This document shows, piece after piece, positions 1-8,134 of a DNA stretch of 64,000 bases. The DNA lies in NCBI RefSeq assembly GCF_035934735.1, contig NZ_CP142396.1, forward strand, positions 2,294,001 through 2,358,000. Direction: 5' to 3'. Origin of the DNA: Sedimentibacter sp. MB31-C6 (GTDB lineage: Bacteria; Bacillota; Clostridia; Tissierellales; Sedimentibacteraceae). The position numbers were made by a program, and so were the translations under genes. Position 1 is the stretch's first letter. Each line of letters begins with the position of its first letter. The notes under the pieces were generated by a model. It saw only the letters and a list, made by a program, of their open reading frames with translations. It made no database searches and was not told the DNA's origin.

Positions 1-1
1 A

Positions 2-781
2 GGAAGTTTAAAGCTTATTATATCTGGCGCATTTAGTGGAACAGCTGCTGTAGGTGGATTTACAGGTGTTGCTGTTGCAAGTGTTATTCAAATGGGTATC
101 TCAAGATCAGTTTACAGTAATGAAGCTGGTTGGGGTACTTCACCTATGATACATTCAACATCTAAAACAGATCATCCAATTCGTCAAGGGTTATTTGGAG
201 TATTTGAAGTATTCATGGATACATTCGTTATTTGTTCTATTACTTCTTTAGTTATTATTACAACTGGAGAATGGTCTTCAGGTTTATCAGGAGCAACATT
301 AACTTTAACAGCATTTGAATCTGGAATGGGTTTTGCTGGACCACTTCTCTTAACAATAGCTATGGTGTTATTTGCATTAACTACAGCTGGCGGTTGGTAT
401 GGATACTATGAAATTTTATTAAGATTTTTATTCAAAGATAATGAAAAGGCCAAAGAAATTGGTTTGAAATTTGTAAAATTGACATATCCATTGCCAGGAT
501 TACTTTTGACTATTCTAGCTGCGACAAATAACTATCCAGGATCAACTGTATGGATTTTTGCAGACATAGCTACAGGGGTTCCAACATTCGCAAATATTAT
601 TGCCATATTTGTTCTTTTCCCAAAATTCTTTGAATTATTAAAAGATTACAAGGCAAGATATTTAGGCATAGGCAAGATAGATCCTAATTTTAAAGTTTTC
701 TATGAAGACGATATAACAAACGTAGGGGACGCATTGAATGCGTCCCGGAACAACCAAATCAACACGATTAAATCAATATAA
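2..781 (+). CDS. Sodium:alanine/amino-acid symporter (AGCS family), C-terminal part
   Basis: The frame is open from the window edge, so the start lies upstream and about 259 residues are visible. The family signature is clear: GTAAVGGFTG followed by SNEAGWGTSP, then several hydrophobic membrane segments. AGCS proteins import alanine or glycine with Na+ across the cytoplasmic membrane. The last roughly 27 codons, from TNVGDALNAS onward, are written in palindromic repeat DNA (unit at 721-747 and the sequence after it), so the native C-terminus has been replaced or extended by a repeat. The family assignment is secure; substrate preference is inferred. Confidence 0.9.
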   Translation, partial: GSLKLIISGAFSGTAAVGGFTGVAVASVIQMGISRSVYSNEAGWGTSPMIHSTSKTDHPIRQGLFGVFEVFMDTFVICSITSLVIITTGEWSSGLSGATLTLTAFESGMGFAGPLLLTIAMVLFALTTAGGWYGYYEILLRFLFKDNEKAKEIGLKFVKLTYPLPGLLLTILAATNNYPGSTVWIFADIATGVPTFANIIAIFVLFPKFFELLKDYKARYLGIGKIDPNFKVFYEDDITNVGDALNASRNNQINTIKSI

Positions 782-1065
782 CACGACCTGTCGCGGTATG
801 CATACAATGCATACCCTACATTGAAAATGAAAATGGTTGTGATATTGGGACACATTGGAATACGTATTGGAAATACAACACAAACGTATGGGACGCATTG
901 AATGCGTCCCGTGACAACCAAATCAACACGATTAAATCAATATAACACGACCCGTGGCGGTATGCATACAATGCATACCCTACATTGAAAATAAAAATTA
1001 TCGTGATATTGGCATGAATATTGGAACATAGTTGTAGGGGACGCATTTTTTCATGCGTCCCCCGC
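721..1065. repeat. Cluster of five palindromic units (family 2) with a 164-bp tandem duplication
   Basis: Five short imperfect palindromes of the form GGGACGCAT...ATGCGTCCC, or their reverse, lie at 721-747, 793-819, 885-911, 957-983 and 1034-1065. The block beginning at 721 is repeated almost intact from 885 (offset 164 bp), including the spacer with CAACCAAATCAACACG. The cluster starts inside the AGCS coding sequence and fills the space before the SLH gene. Further units occur at 14343-14544, 41478, 42882, 47854, 54804 and 59752. No other gene is visible between 782 and 1174. Confidence 0.9.
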
Positions 1066-1174
1066 TTGTTATATTTAGGATGACAAAAAATCTTTTCTGT
1101 TTCCTACCCTAGTTTTAGCATATCAAATATCGAATTATGTAATATGGTTATTTTTATGCTAAAGGAGGATGAAG

Positions 1175-2152
1175 ATGATTAAAAGAAAAATATCGTTAGT
1201 GATAATATTTATGATGGTAATGTCGCTAATGATACCAACTTTTGCTTTTGGAGCTGGAAAAGATTATTCAGGACATTGGGCTGAAGATACGATTGATGAA
1301 TGGTATGAAAAAGACTATGTAATTGGATATGAGGATGGTTCGTTTAAACCAGACCAAACAATAACAAGAGCAGAGTTTATGAGAATGGTAAATAAAGCGT
1401 TTGATTACAATGAAAAAGGTTCTACAAACTTTAATGATGTTGAATCAGATGACTGGTTCTACCAAGACGTACAGAAGGCTGTAAAAGCTGGATACATCAT
1501 AGGTTATGAAGACAACACAGCAAGACCTGGTAATAAAATTACCAGACAGGAAGCAGCTCTTATGATTGCTAGAGTAAAAGATTTAGATTCAGATGCTTCA
1601 GAAGCGAAAATATTCACTGATTATAGTGATATTGCTACTTGGGCAAGAGGTGGAGTAGGAGCAGTAGCTGAAATTAAACTTATGATAGGCTACGAAGATG
1701 GTGAATTTAGACCTGACAGATTCATTTCTAGAGCAGAAGCTTTAGTTACAATCGACAGAGCAATGGAAGAAACACCACCTGTTGATGAAGACGAAGACGA
1801 TAAAGGTGGATCAGGCGGTGGCGGAAAAACACCAGTTACAACACCAGCTGCGATAAAACTTAATGGAGAAGTATTAGAATTTGATAGTAATAATTCACTT
1901 ACTACAACTGCATCAGCAATTACTACATCATCATCAATAACTATAACTACTTATGGTGGCGAAGATGTAAGCGTAGCAGTAACTACTAATTCTTCAATAA
2001 CAGGAACTGCAATAGAAGTTACAACTTCTGCAGCTATTGATGGCGGTATTGATCACATAGCAACTGTACCATTGAAAGTAGGAGAAAATATTATATCAAT
2101 AATGGTTGGTAACGAAGAGTACATTATCACTGTTACTAAACAAGAAGAGTAG
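1175..2152 (+). CDS. S-layer homology (SLH) domain surface protein
   Basis: Exported cell-surface protein of about 325 residues. The start at 1175 is chosen because AGGAGG (1163-1168) abuts the upstream ATG at 1169 but has good spacing to 1175. A signal peptide (MIKRK then a hydrophobic stretch ending FAFGA) is followed by three SLH repeats: GHWAEDTIDEW...GYEDGSFKPD (about residues 30-75), DDWFYQDV...GYEDNTARPG (about 90-140) and a third with GYEDGEFRPDRFISRAEA. An acidic, Gly-rich linker leads to a Ser/Thr-rich C-terminal domain of about 100 residues resembling a cadherin-like beta-sandwich. SLH repeats bind pyruvylated secondary wall polymer, which the 10-30 kb cluster may help build. Confidence 0.9.
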   Translation: MIKRKISLVIIFMMVMSLMIPTFAFGAGKDYSGHWAEDTIDEWYEKDYVIGYEDGSFKPDQTITRAEFMRMVNKAFDYNEKGSTNFNDVESDDWFYQDVQKAVKAGYIIGYEDNTARPGNKITRQEAALMIARVKDLDSDASEAKIFTDYSDIATWARGGVGAVAEIKLMIGYEDGEFRPDRFISRAEALVTIDRAMEETPPVDEDEDDKGGSGGGGKTPVTTPAAIKLNGEVLEFDSNNSLTTTASAITTSSSITITTYGGEDVSVAVTTNSSITGTAIEVTTSAAIDGGIDHIATVPLKVGENIISIMVGNEEYIITVTKQEE

Positions 2153-2161
2153 TAATCCATA

Positions 2162-2218
2162 ATGCACTGGGGAATGCACTGGGGACGAATGCACTGGGGA
2201 CTGTCCCCAGTGCATTTC
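2162..2218. repeat. RAYT-associated palindrome (family 1), compound copy
   Basis: One full palindrome at 2190-2214, with arms TGCACTGGGGA and TCCCCAGTGCA, is preceded by two partial left arms (TGCACTGGGGA at 2163 and again near 2174). It sits between the convergent ends of the SLH and glutamine synthetase genes, where the hairpin could also act as a bidirectional terminator. Other copies of the family are inside the activator gene (4650), at 5871 and at 8079. Confidence 0.9.
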
Positions 2219-2220
2219 TG

Positions 2221-3648
2221 TTATAAATTGTAATACATTTTAAATTCTTCTGGATGAGGCATTTCATTTATTTTGTAATGGTCCTTTTTTATTCTATCTA
2301 TCTGATTTTTAATTATGTTTTTACTGAACACATTACCTTTTAATAAGAATTCATGGTCGTTTTCTAAGGCTTCAGCAGCTTCTAAAAGATTAGTAGGCAG
2401 AGCTTTAATTGATTTCTTTTGTTCTTCACTTAAATTATATAAATTAAAATCAAATGGTCCAAATCCTTCTTTTGTTGGATCTATTTTATTTTCTATACCG
2501 TCAATCATAGCCATTAATACAGCCGAATATGCATAATATGGGTTGCATGTTCCGTCTGGGAATCTTATTTCATATCTTTTATCCATTGGCTCAGTAGCAT
2601 AGTTAGGTATTCTAATTACTGCACTTCTATTTGCTGTAGCAAAACATATACTTACAGGAGCTTCAAAGCCAGGTATTAGTCTTTTGAATGAATTTGTACT
2701 TGGATTTGTAAAAGGCATAAGTGCAGGAGCATGCTTTAACAAACCTCCTATACTATACAGTGCTGTTTGACTTAATTTAGAATAACCATTTTCATCATAA
2801 AATAATGGTTTACCTTTATCAAACAAATGTAAGTGAATATGCATTCCACTTCCACATTCGCCATTAAATGGTTTTGGCAGAAATGTTATTGTTTTATTAA
2901 ATTTAGCAGCACAACTTCTAAGTATATATTTTAACTTCATAGTTCTATCTGCCATTTCAACTATGTCTCCATGACATACTTCTATTTCAACTTGTCCAGG
3001 TCCACCATTTTCACAGTGATGATATTTTATTGGAATATTATTTTCTTCAAGATGTAAAGTAACCATATCTCTGAAATCAGAATTAGTGTCGAAAGGTTTA
3101 TCCAAATGATAGCTATTATAATTTCTGATGTTTAATCCAGTGTTGTTTTCTTTATTTGCTGCATTCCATTCGCCTTGACTTGACTCTATGGATACTTCCA
3201 TGTGGTTAACTTCGTTTTTTACTGATATACTGTCTAATAAATAAAATTCAAATTCTGGACCTAAAAGAGCTGTATCAGCTATATTTTTGTCCACTAAAAA
3301 TTTCTTTGCTTTTTCAACAAGATATCTTGGGTCATCTTCAAATCTTTCTCTTTTTTCCTTTAATGCATATATATTTCCTATCATAGTCAATGTAGGTATT
3401 TCAGAGAAAGGAGCAATAAAAGTTGAAGTTAAATCAGGTATAAAAACCATATCTGATTTTTCTACTGTTAAAAATCCATAACTAGATCCATCAAATCCAA
3501 TACCATCTTTTAGCAACTTTTCATCAAATCTTGTAGCAGGAATTGTAAGATGATGCCACCTTCCACTCATATCTACAATTTTAAAATCAATAATTTTAAT
3601 ATTATTTTCTAATATGTATTCTTTAGCTTCTGAATAATTTTTGAACAT
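2221..3648 (-). CDS. glnA: Glutamine synthetase, type I
   Basis: Makes glutamine from glutamate, ammonia and ATP in the cytoplasm. The 475-residue protein has the N-terminal beta-grasp region with GFDGSSYGF and the catalytic domain with NGGPGQVEIEV, GSGMHIHLHL and FKRLIPGFEAPV. It is somewhat longer than the usual ~444-residue GSI-alpha enzyme, so a glutamine-synthetase-like ligase for another amine cannot be ruled out. The start at 3648 is preferred over 3702 because GGAGG lies just upstream of it, and because the longer reading would begin inside the -24/-12 promoter at 3686-3702. It is divergent from a sigma-54 activator that probably controls it. Confidence 0.9.
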   Translation of the reverse strand: MFKNYSEAKEYILENNIKIIDFKIVDMSGRWHHLTIPATRFDEKLLKDGIGFDGSSYGFLTVEKSDMVFIPDLTSTFIAPFSEIPTLTMIGNIYALKEKRERFEDDPRYLVEKAKKFLVDKNIADTALLGPEFEFYLLDSISVKNEVNHMEVSIESSQGEWNAANKENNTGLNIRNYNSYHLDKPFDTNSDFRDMVTLHLEENNIPIKYHHCENGGPGQVEIEVCHGDIVEMADRTMKLKYILRSCAAKFNKTITFLPKPFNGECGSGMHIHLHLFDKGKPLFYDENGYSKLSQTALYSIGGLLKHAPALMPFTNPSTNSFKRLIPGFEAPVSICFATANRSAVIRIPNYATEPMDKRYEIRFPDGTCNPYYAYSAVLMAMIDGIENKIDPTKEGFGPFDFNLYNLSEEQKKSIKALPTNLLEAAEALENDHEFLLKGNVFSKNIIKNQIDRIKKDHYKINEMPHPEEFKMYYNL

Positions 3649-3685
3649 GGTAACCTCCATTGTTTTATTTTTCACATTAATATAT

Positions 3686-3702
3686 AGCAAAGGTTGTGCC
3701 AA
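3686..3702 (-). promoter_or_regulatory. Sigma-54 (-24/-12) promoter of glnA
   Basis: On the minus strand the sequence is TTGGCACAACCTTTGCT, a near-perfect match to the sigma-54 consensus (TGGCAC, then TTGC at the correct spacing). Transcription would begin near 3674, about 26 bases before the glnA start at 3648. Confidence 0.87.
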
Positions 3703-3789
3703 AAATCAGCATTTTGCTAATTAATATATTTATGTATTTTTCAATATTATTTTAAGATAAATAGAATATTGAATTTTAAATTAAACAAA

Positions 3790-3845
3790 ATTAATGGGAA
3801 TAAAATATTTTCTAAATTATTTGTTTCCCATTAATCGTAAATTGT
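3790..3845. promoter_or_regulatory. Candidate upstream activator site between glnA and its regulator
   Basis: Perfect 11-bp inverted repeat, ATTAATGGGAA (3790-3800) and TTCCCATTAAT (3835-3845), separated by 34 bp. It lies about 90-140 bp upstream of the -24/-12 element, the usual position for enhancer sites of sigma-54 activators. Binding by the adjacent regulator is inferred. Confidence 0.6.
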
Positions 3846-3890
3846 GGTAATATAAAATCAAATACTAAGTCAATCGAAAGGAGTAAGATT

Positions 3891-5861
3891 TTGAAAAGGA
3901 AAATTACTGTTTTAGTTATAGAAGATAAAATTGGCAACTATTTTTTAAAAGAACTAAAAAACATATTTGAAAATACTGTAGAAGTTGAATACTTTACACC
4001 AAATATGGCAAATAAGCCTTATATATATGAAACAGATTTGATTTTGTATACTGACCCTAGTATTTTCATAGAAATGATAGAGTATATTAAATGTAGTGCT
4101 CCTACATTGATGATGAAACGAACAATTTCTAAACAATCAATGGAGAAACTTTGGGAGCTAGATGGTAACAAAAGTGCATATGTTGTAAATATTAACAGTT
4201 TCATGGCAAATGAAACTCTAGCAACGCTTTATAGTCTTGGAATTAAAAATATGAAACTTTATCCATATTATAATGGCGTAACTAACGTTAAAAAAGTTGA
4301 TTATATCATTACACCAAATGAATTTGAAAACATGCCTAATATAGATGCAGAAATAATAGATATTGGAAATAGATTATTTGATATTTCTACTATTTTAGAT
4401 ATTATTGCTTATTTGAATATTGAAAGGAAACATTCCGAAAAAATAATCAAAAAATATATTTTGAAAGTACCAACATTTTGGATAGGGCTTAAAAATACAT
4501 TATATGACAAAAAGATGCTTTCAGGACAACTCGACGTAGTTTTGAATGAATTTGATAATGGTATAATTTTATGTGATGACAAAGGTTTTGTAATACTATC
4601 AAATAATAAAGCATCAGAAATATTAAATATAAGTAGAGAATTCCAAGAATGCATTGGGGACAGTCCCCAATGCACCAAGGATTTAAGTATTTTATTATCA
4701 AAAGATGAAATATCTGATGAAATAATTGATTTTAGAAATAAGAAACTTGTTGTAACTATGAAAAAGGTTGTTTATGATGATGTATATTTTGGTAAATTAA
4801 TAATATTGAAGTACTATAATGAACTATTAATTAAGCAACAAGAGTTACACAATAAATTAATTGGGAAGGGATATTATTCGAAATATAATTTTGACAGTAT
4901 TAAGGGGTCTCACCCAAAGCTTATGGATGCAATACAAATAAGCAAGAAAGTCGCAAATTCATCTTCTACAGTTTTGTTAATTGGTGAAAGTGGTACAGGT
5001 AAAGAACTATTTGCAGGAGCAATACATAATTATTCAGATAGAAAATATAAACCATTTATAGCTATTAATTGTGCTACCTTACCAGAAAATTTATTGGAAT
5101 CAGAATTGTTTGGCTATGAAGAAGGCTCGTTTACAGGAGCAAGAAAGGGCGGTAAAATAGGTGTTTTTGAAAAAGCTAACCACGGAACACTCTTTTTAGA
5201 TGAAATTGGTGAAATTCCATTGAATCTTCAAGCAAGGTTACTGAGAGCTTTACAAGAAAATGAAATAATGAGAATTGGCGGAGATTCAATTATTAACGTT
5301 GATGTTAGAATTATAGCTGCTTCAAATAAAGATTTATTTAAAATGGTAGAACAAGGTGCTTTTAGAGACGATTTGTTTTATAGACTCAATGTTTTTCAAG
5401 TTAATTTACCTCCACTTAGAGAGCATAAAAGTGATATTGAAATTATGATTAACTACTTTTTAAAGGAATTTAAAGAAAATAGAAAAATAGATGCTAGCTT
5501 TACTAAATTTTGTCAAGATTATGATTGGCATGGAAACATTAGAGAGCTTAGAAATACAATAGAATACATGATTCAAGTTTCAAAAGATTCACTTAAAATA
5601 GAAAATTTGCCTAATTATTTAAAAAAGAAAGAAATACTATCATTTCAATCATCAATAGATATGGAAATGACTGTGTTAGATATAATTAAATCAAGAGAAA
5701 ACAAAGGTTTAGGAACTGGTAGACGCTCAATATACGAAGAATTTTGTAAGAGCTATTATAGAATTTCTGAAAAAGAAATAAGAAATATAATTAAAAAACT
5801 CGAAGAAGATGGGCGCATAACTATTTCAGTCGGAAGAAAAGGCTGTCGAATCGCTGAATAA
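3891..5861 (+). CDS. Sigma-54-dependent transcriptional activator with PAS domain
   Basis: Enhancer-binding protein of 656 residues with a TTG start behind AAAGGAG. Residues 1-210 form an N-terminal sensory region I cannot name. A PAS-like segment follows (GIILCDDKGFVILSNN, about 223-300). The AAA+ domain then has Walker A GESGTGKE, GSFTGA (a variant of the GAFTGA sigma-54 contact loop) and Walker B LFLDEIGE. The C-terminus is not the usual FIS-type helix but looks like a winged helix (ISEKEIRNIIKKLEEDGRI). It is divergent from glnA and its sigma-54 promoter, the probable target. Residues CIGDSPQC within the PAS region are encoded by an inserted family-1 palindrome. Confidence 0.9.
   Translation: MKRKITVLVIEDKIGNYFLKELKNIFENTVEVEYFTPNMANKPYIYETDLILYTDPSIFIEMIEYIKCSAPTLMMKRTISKQSMEKLWELDGNKSAYVVNINSFMANETLATLYSLGIKNMKLYPYYNGVTNVKKVDYIITPNEFENMPNIDAEIIDIGNRLFDISTILDIIAYLNIERKHSEKIIKKYILKVPTFWIGLKNTLYDKKMLSGQLDVVLNEFDNGIILCDDKGFVILSNNKASEILNISREFQECIGDSPQCTKDLSILLSKDEISDEIIDFRNKKLVVTMKKVVYDDVYFGKLIILKYYNELLIKQQELHNKLIGKGYYSKYNFDSIKGSHPKLMDAIQISKKVANSSSTVLLIGESGTGKELFAGAIHNYSDRKYKPFIAINCATLPENLLESELFGYEEGSFTGARKGGKIGVFEKANHGTLFLDEIGEIPLNLQARLLRALQENEIMRIGGDSIINVDVRIIAASNKDLFKMVEQGAFRDDLFYRLNVFQVNLPPLREHKSDIEIMINYFLKEFKENRKIDASFTKFCQDYDWHGNIRELRNTIEYMIQVSKDSLKIENLPNYLKKKEILSFQSSIDMEMTVLDIIKSRENKGLGTGRRSIYEEFCKSYYRISEKEIRNIIKKLEEDGRITISVGRKGCRIAE
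4650..4674. repeat. Family-1 palindrome lying in frame inside the activator gene
   Basis: Arms TGCATTGGGGA and TCCCCAATGCA match the palindromes at 2190, 5871 and 8079. Here the element is within the PAS-like region, is translated as CIGDSPQC, and leaves the frame open on both sides. Confidence 0.9.
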
Positions 5862-5868
5862 ACAAAGA

Positions 5869-5897
5869 AGTGCACTGGGGACTGTCCCCAGTGCACT
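5869..5897. repeat. Family-1 palindrome after the activator gene
   Basis: Perfect 11-bp arms, TGCACTGGGGA and TCCCCAGTGCA (5871-5895), start 10 bases after the activator stop codon. The hairpin may also end its transcript. It lies immediately before the promoter at 5899. Confidence 0.9.
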
Positions 5898-5898
5898 C

Positions 5899-5927
5899 TT
5901 GACAATTATTAGTACTTATGATATGAT
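5899..5927 (+). promoter_or_regulatory. Sigma-A promoter of the abrB-like gene
   Basis: TTGACA (5899-5904), a 17-bp spacer, then TATGAT (5922-5927). Transcription would begin near 5934, at the edge of the 9-bp tandem repeats. Confidence 0.8.
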
Positions 5928-5931
5928 TAGC

Positions 5932-5976
5932 ATGAAAAGTATGAAAAGTATGAAAAGTATGAAAAATAAACAAAGG
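5932..5976 (+). repeat. Five tandem 9-bp repeats in the leader of the abrB-like gene
   Basis: ATGAAAAGT is repeated four times (5932, 5941, 5950, 5959), followed by a variant ATGAAAAAT at 5968. The array covers the predicted transcript start and leader, so it could be an operator array for the AbrB-like protein or a slippage-prone tract. Confidence 0.85.
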
Positions 5977-5986
5977 AGACTTTATA

Positions 5987-6232
5987 ATGTCAGAAATAAA
6001 AAAAGGAAAATATATGTTTGGCTCTGTAAAAGTGGGGGAAAGAGGTCAAATAGTGATTCCAAAAGAAGCTAGAGATATATTTAATATTAACTCAGGTGAT
6101 GAATTGCTCGTATTTGGCGATGAAAAGAAGGGATTGGCAATAGTTAAAATGGACATAATGAAAGGACTTGCGTTAAAGGTATTAGAAGGTTTTGATGCAT
6201 TTGATAAACTAGAGGATGATGAGAATGAATAG
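5987..6232 (+). CDS. AbrB/MazE/SpoVT-family DNA-binding protein
   Basis: An 81-residue swapped-hairpin transcription factor: VKVGERGQIVIPKEAR is the family core (about residues 15-30) followed by FNINSGDELLVFGDE. AAAGGAG precedes the start. It probably forms a two-gene unit with the membrane gene downstream and may regulate its own promoter through the 9-bp repeats. A 19-codon frame (MNSKIKAVINKK...) overlaps its stop codon and may be a trace of a lost gene. Proteins of this size often sit before ABC transporters, but none is present here. Confidence 0.85.
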   Translation: MSEIKKGKYMFGSVKVGERGQIVIPKEARDIFNINSGDELLVFGDEKKGLAIVKMDIMKGLALKVLEGFDAFDKLEDDENE

Positions 6233-6328
6233 TAAAATCAAGGCTGTTATTAATAAAAAAGGACAGAAGGTAGTTGCGTGGTAATGGTTTCAGTTATACG
6301 ATTATTAGTATTTTAGGAGGTGGTTATC

Positions 6329-6937
6329 GTGTTTTTGATAATAGTTTTATGTGTAATGATTGTGGACTTACTAATCCCGTTTGCAATAGCGCTGCCATAT
6401 AAAGGGTATAGTCACTTAAAAACAGTTATGAGTGTACTAGGATGTAAAGCAAGCCCTTTGGGATGGGTTTATAATATCTGGATGATTATTTCTGGTTGTA
6501 CAATAGCGGTTTTTGGATACATACTTTTTACCTATTATTATAATGAACAGGCGGGATTAGCAATTGTACTGTTTACTTTGCTTTTTATCTATGGTATAGG
6601 AGATGAGGTCATATCTGGAATCTTTCCTCTAAATGAGAAAAAAGATGATGTAACTGTATCCACTAAAATCCACGGAGTTGGCTCAGTTATTGGTTTTATT
6701 ACACTTTTGTTTGCGCCATTAATTTTAGCAATAATACAATTTAATGTAGGTGTGTGGTACTTGGGTTTTTCTTCGGTTATTTTTTTTCTACTTAGCTTAA
6801 TTGCGTTTACTTTTTTTGTAATGGGAGATAATCCAAAATTCCAAAATAAAGTTTTTGCTTTAGAAGGGCTATGGCAAAGGGTATTGTGTTGTTTGATGTA
6901 CGCCCCTTTTATAATTTGGATTATAACAAGTTTATAG
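6329..6937 (+). CDS. DUF998-like integral membrane protein
   Basis: About 202 residues with six hydrophobic segments and the DUF998-like pattern (GYSHLKTVMSVLG, FPLNEKKDDVTVSTKIHGVG). Function unknown. GTG at 6329 is chosen because AGGAGG (6315-6320) overlaps the upstream GTG at 6320 but is well spaced for 6329. It follows the abrB-like gene in the same direction and is probably under its control. Confidence 0.7.
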   Translation: MFLIIVLCVMIVDLLIPFAIALPYKGYSHLKTVMSVLGCKASPLGWVYNIWMIISGCTIAVFGYILFTYYYNEQAGLAIVLFTLLFIYGIGDEVISGIFPLNEKKDDVTVSTKIHGVGSVIGFITLLFAPLILAIIQFNVGVWYLGFSSVIFFLLSLIAFTFFVMGDNPKFQNKVFALEGLWQRVLCCLMYAPFIIWIITSL

Positions 6938-7094
6938 AATCCAACATTTCACTGCATGGTTTTGATACATCTGAGTTATCTACAAATAAAACCGCCTTGG
7001 TGTTCTTTTTAACATTATCCATATACTTTACAAACAATATGTCGTTTTCATTAAAGCAATCTAAATTTCCCTTTTCAACTGGTATGATAATTTG
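6921..7094 (-). pseudogene. Possible coding remnant in the 6938-7285 gap
   Basis: On the minus strand there are 57 open codons with protein-like composition (VEKGNLDCFNENDILFVKY and DNVKKNTKAVLFVDNSD), ending in a stop that overlaps the end of the DUF998-like gene. There is no start codon; a stop lies immediately before the first codon. I do not recognise the family. The rest of the gap to 7285 holds only AT-rich leader sequence of the transposase gene. Confidence 0.3.
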
Positions 7095-7285
7095 CTAAAA
7101 ATAGCTTTTTAGAATATAATTTTCTACTTTTTGGGTTTGCATAAGGCATTGTTTATCTTCTGATCAAAAAAAGGGGAAACTCAAATTTTGATAAATATTG
7201 TATTAATTTACCAAAAATGTTACAATAAGTCAACTATAATTACTATGCTTCAATAGATAAATGATAATTAAATAAGAGGTGGAAA

Positions 7286-8074
7286 ATGGCAAGGGAAGCT
7301 AGAAGAGAGAGCCAGACTGGATATTATCATGTTATGATTAGGGGCAACAATAAGGAAATGGTATTTAGTAAAGCAGTGGATAAGCAATATTTTATTGAAC
7401 AATTGCAACAAAAGAAAGATGAAGGACTTATTTCAATAGCAGCATACTGTTTGATGGACAATCATGCCCATTTATTGATTAATTCAAATTTAAAATTTAT
7501 GAGCGAATCTTTTAAATGGGTTAATGGTAAGTATGCTGAAAGATATAATTTTAAATACGATAGGGTAGGACACGTTTTTCAAGGCAGATACAGAAGTGAA
7601 GTTATTAATATGGACGATCATTTACTACGAGTGATGAGGTATATTCATAATAATCCAGTAAAAGCTAAAATGGTTTCAAATGCATCGAAGTATTTTTGGA
7701 GTAGCTATAAATGCTATATAGGATATGATGACAAACTATTAAGTTCTAATGAAAAGCAGATGGTAATGGAATTATTTTCAGGTTCAATGGAGCAGTTTGA
7801 AAAGTACCATTTACAGTTAGTAGAAGAAAACTATGAATTCTTGGAATTAAAACAAGTTTTAGAATTAGAGCGTGAAGAAAAAGCTCATATTATTATTGAA
7901 AGATACTGCCGACAATACGGTATTAATGACATGAAGGAGCTTTTTGGTAGGAAAGATATATTGGAAGATATGATTATTGATCTCATTAAGAAAAGTAAAT
8001 TGTCGCATAGAAGAATAGGTGAATTAACGAATACATCGAGAGGAATTGTTCATAATATTGCCAAAAAGGCATGA
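7286..8074 (+). CDS. REP-associated tyrosine transposase (RAYT), Y1/IS200-like
   Basis: A single-domain HUH endonuclease of 262 residues. MIRGNNKE opens the Y1 fold, YCLMDNHAHLLI carries the His-x-His metal-binding pair, and RYIHNNPVKAKM contains the likely catalytic Tyr. The C-terminal ~80 residues end in a helix-turn-helix like that of DnaA (HRRIGELTNTSRGIVHNIA), typical of the Firmicutes branch. These enzymes nick and move REP hairpins rather than themselves. A family-1 palindrome lies five bases after its stop codon and three more lie within 6 kb, so these are its probable substrates. GAGGTGG precedes the start. Confidence 0.9.
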   Translation: MAREARRESQTGYYHVMIRGNNKEMVFSKAVDKQYFIEQLQQKKDEGLISIAAYCLMDNHAHLLINSNLKFMSESFKWVNGKYAERYNFKYDRVGHVFQGRYRSEVINMDDHLLRVMRYIHNNPVKAKMVSNASKYFWSSYKCYIGYDDKLLSSNEKQMVMELFSGSMEQFEKYHLQLVEENYEFLELKQVLELEREEKAHIIIERYCRQYGINDMKELFGRKDILEDMIIDLIKKSKLSHRRIGELTNTSRGIVHNIAKKA

Positions 8075-8078
8075 ATGG

Positions 8079-8120
8079 TGCACTGGGGACTGTCCCCAAT
8101 GCACTTTTCCCAATGCACTT
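8079..8120. repeat. Family-1 palindrome plus partial copy downstream of the RAYT gene
   Basis: Full palindrome with arms TGCACTGGGGA and TCCCCAATGCA (8079-8103), followed by another half arm CCCAATGCAC and a T-run. Placement directly after the transposase gene is typical of REP/RAYT units. The T-run suggests it also works as the terminator. Confidence 0.9.
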
Positions 8121-8134
8121 TTTTAAAAAAGTTG

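Noticed and set aside
816-1046. Minus-strand frames in the 700-1050 region
   Set aside because: They are translations of the tandem palindromes and spacers, repeated in two versions, without ribosome sites.
3649-3702. Longer start for glutamine synthetase at 3702
   Set aside because: The added 18 codons consist of the sigma-54 promoter and ribosome site; the ATG at 3648 has GGAGG at proper distance and matches the family start.
6871-7098. Open frame of 75 codons on the plus strand after the DUF998-like gene
   Set aside because: It overlaps the DUF998-like gene in another frame and has no ribosome site; the opposite strand reads more like a protein remnant.
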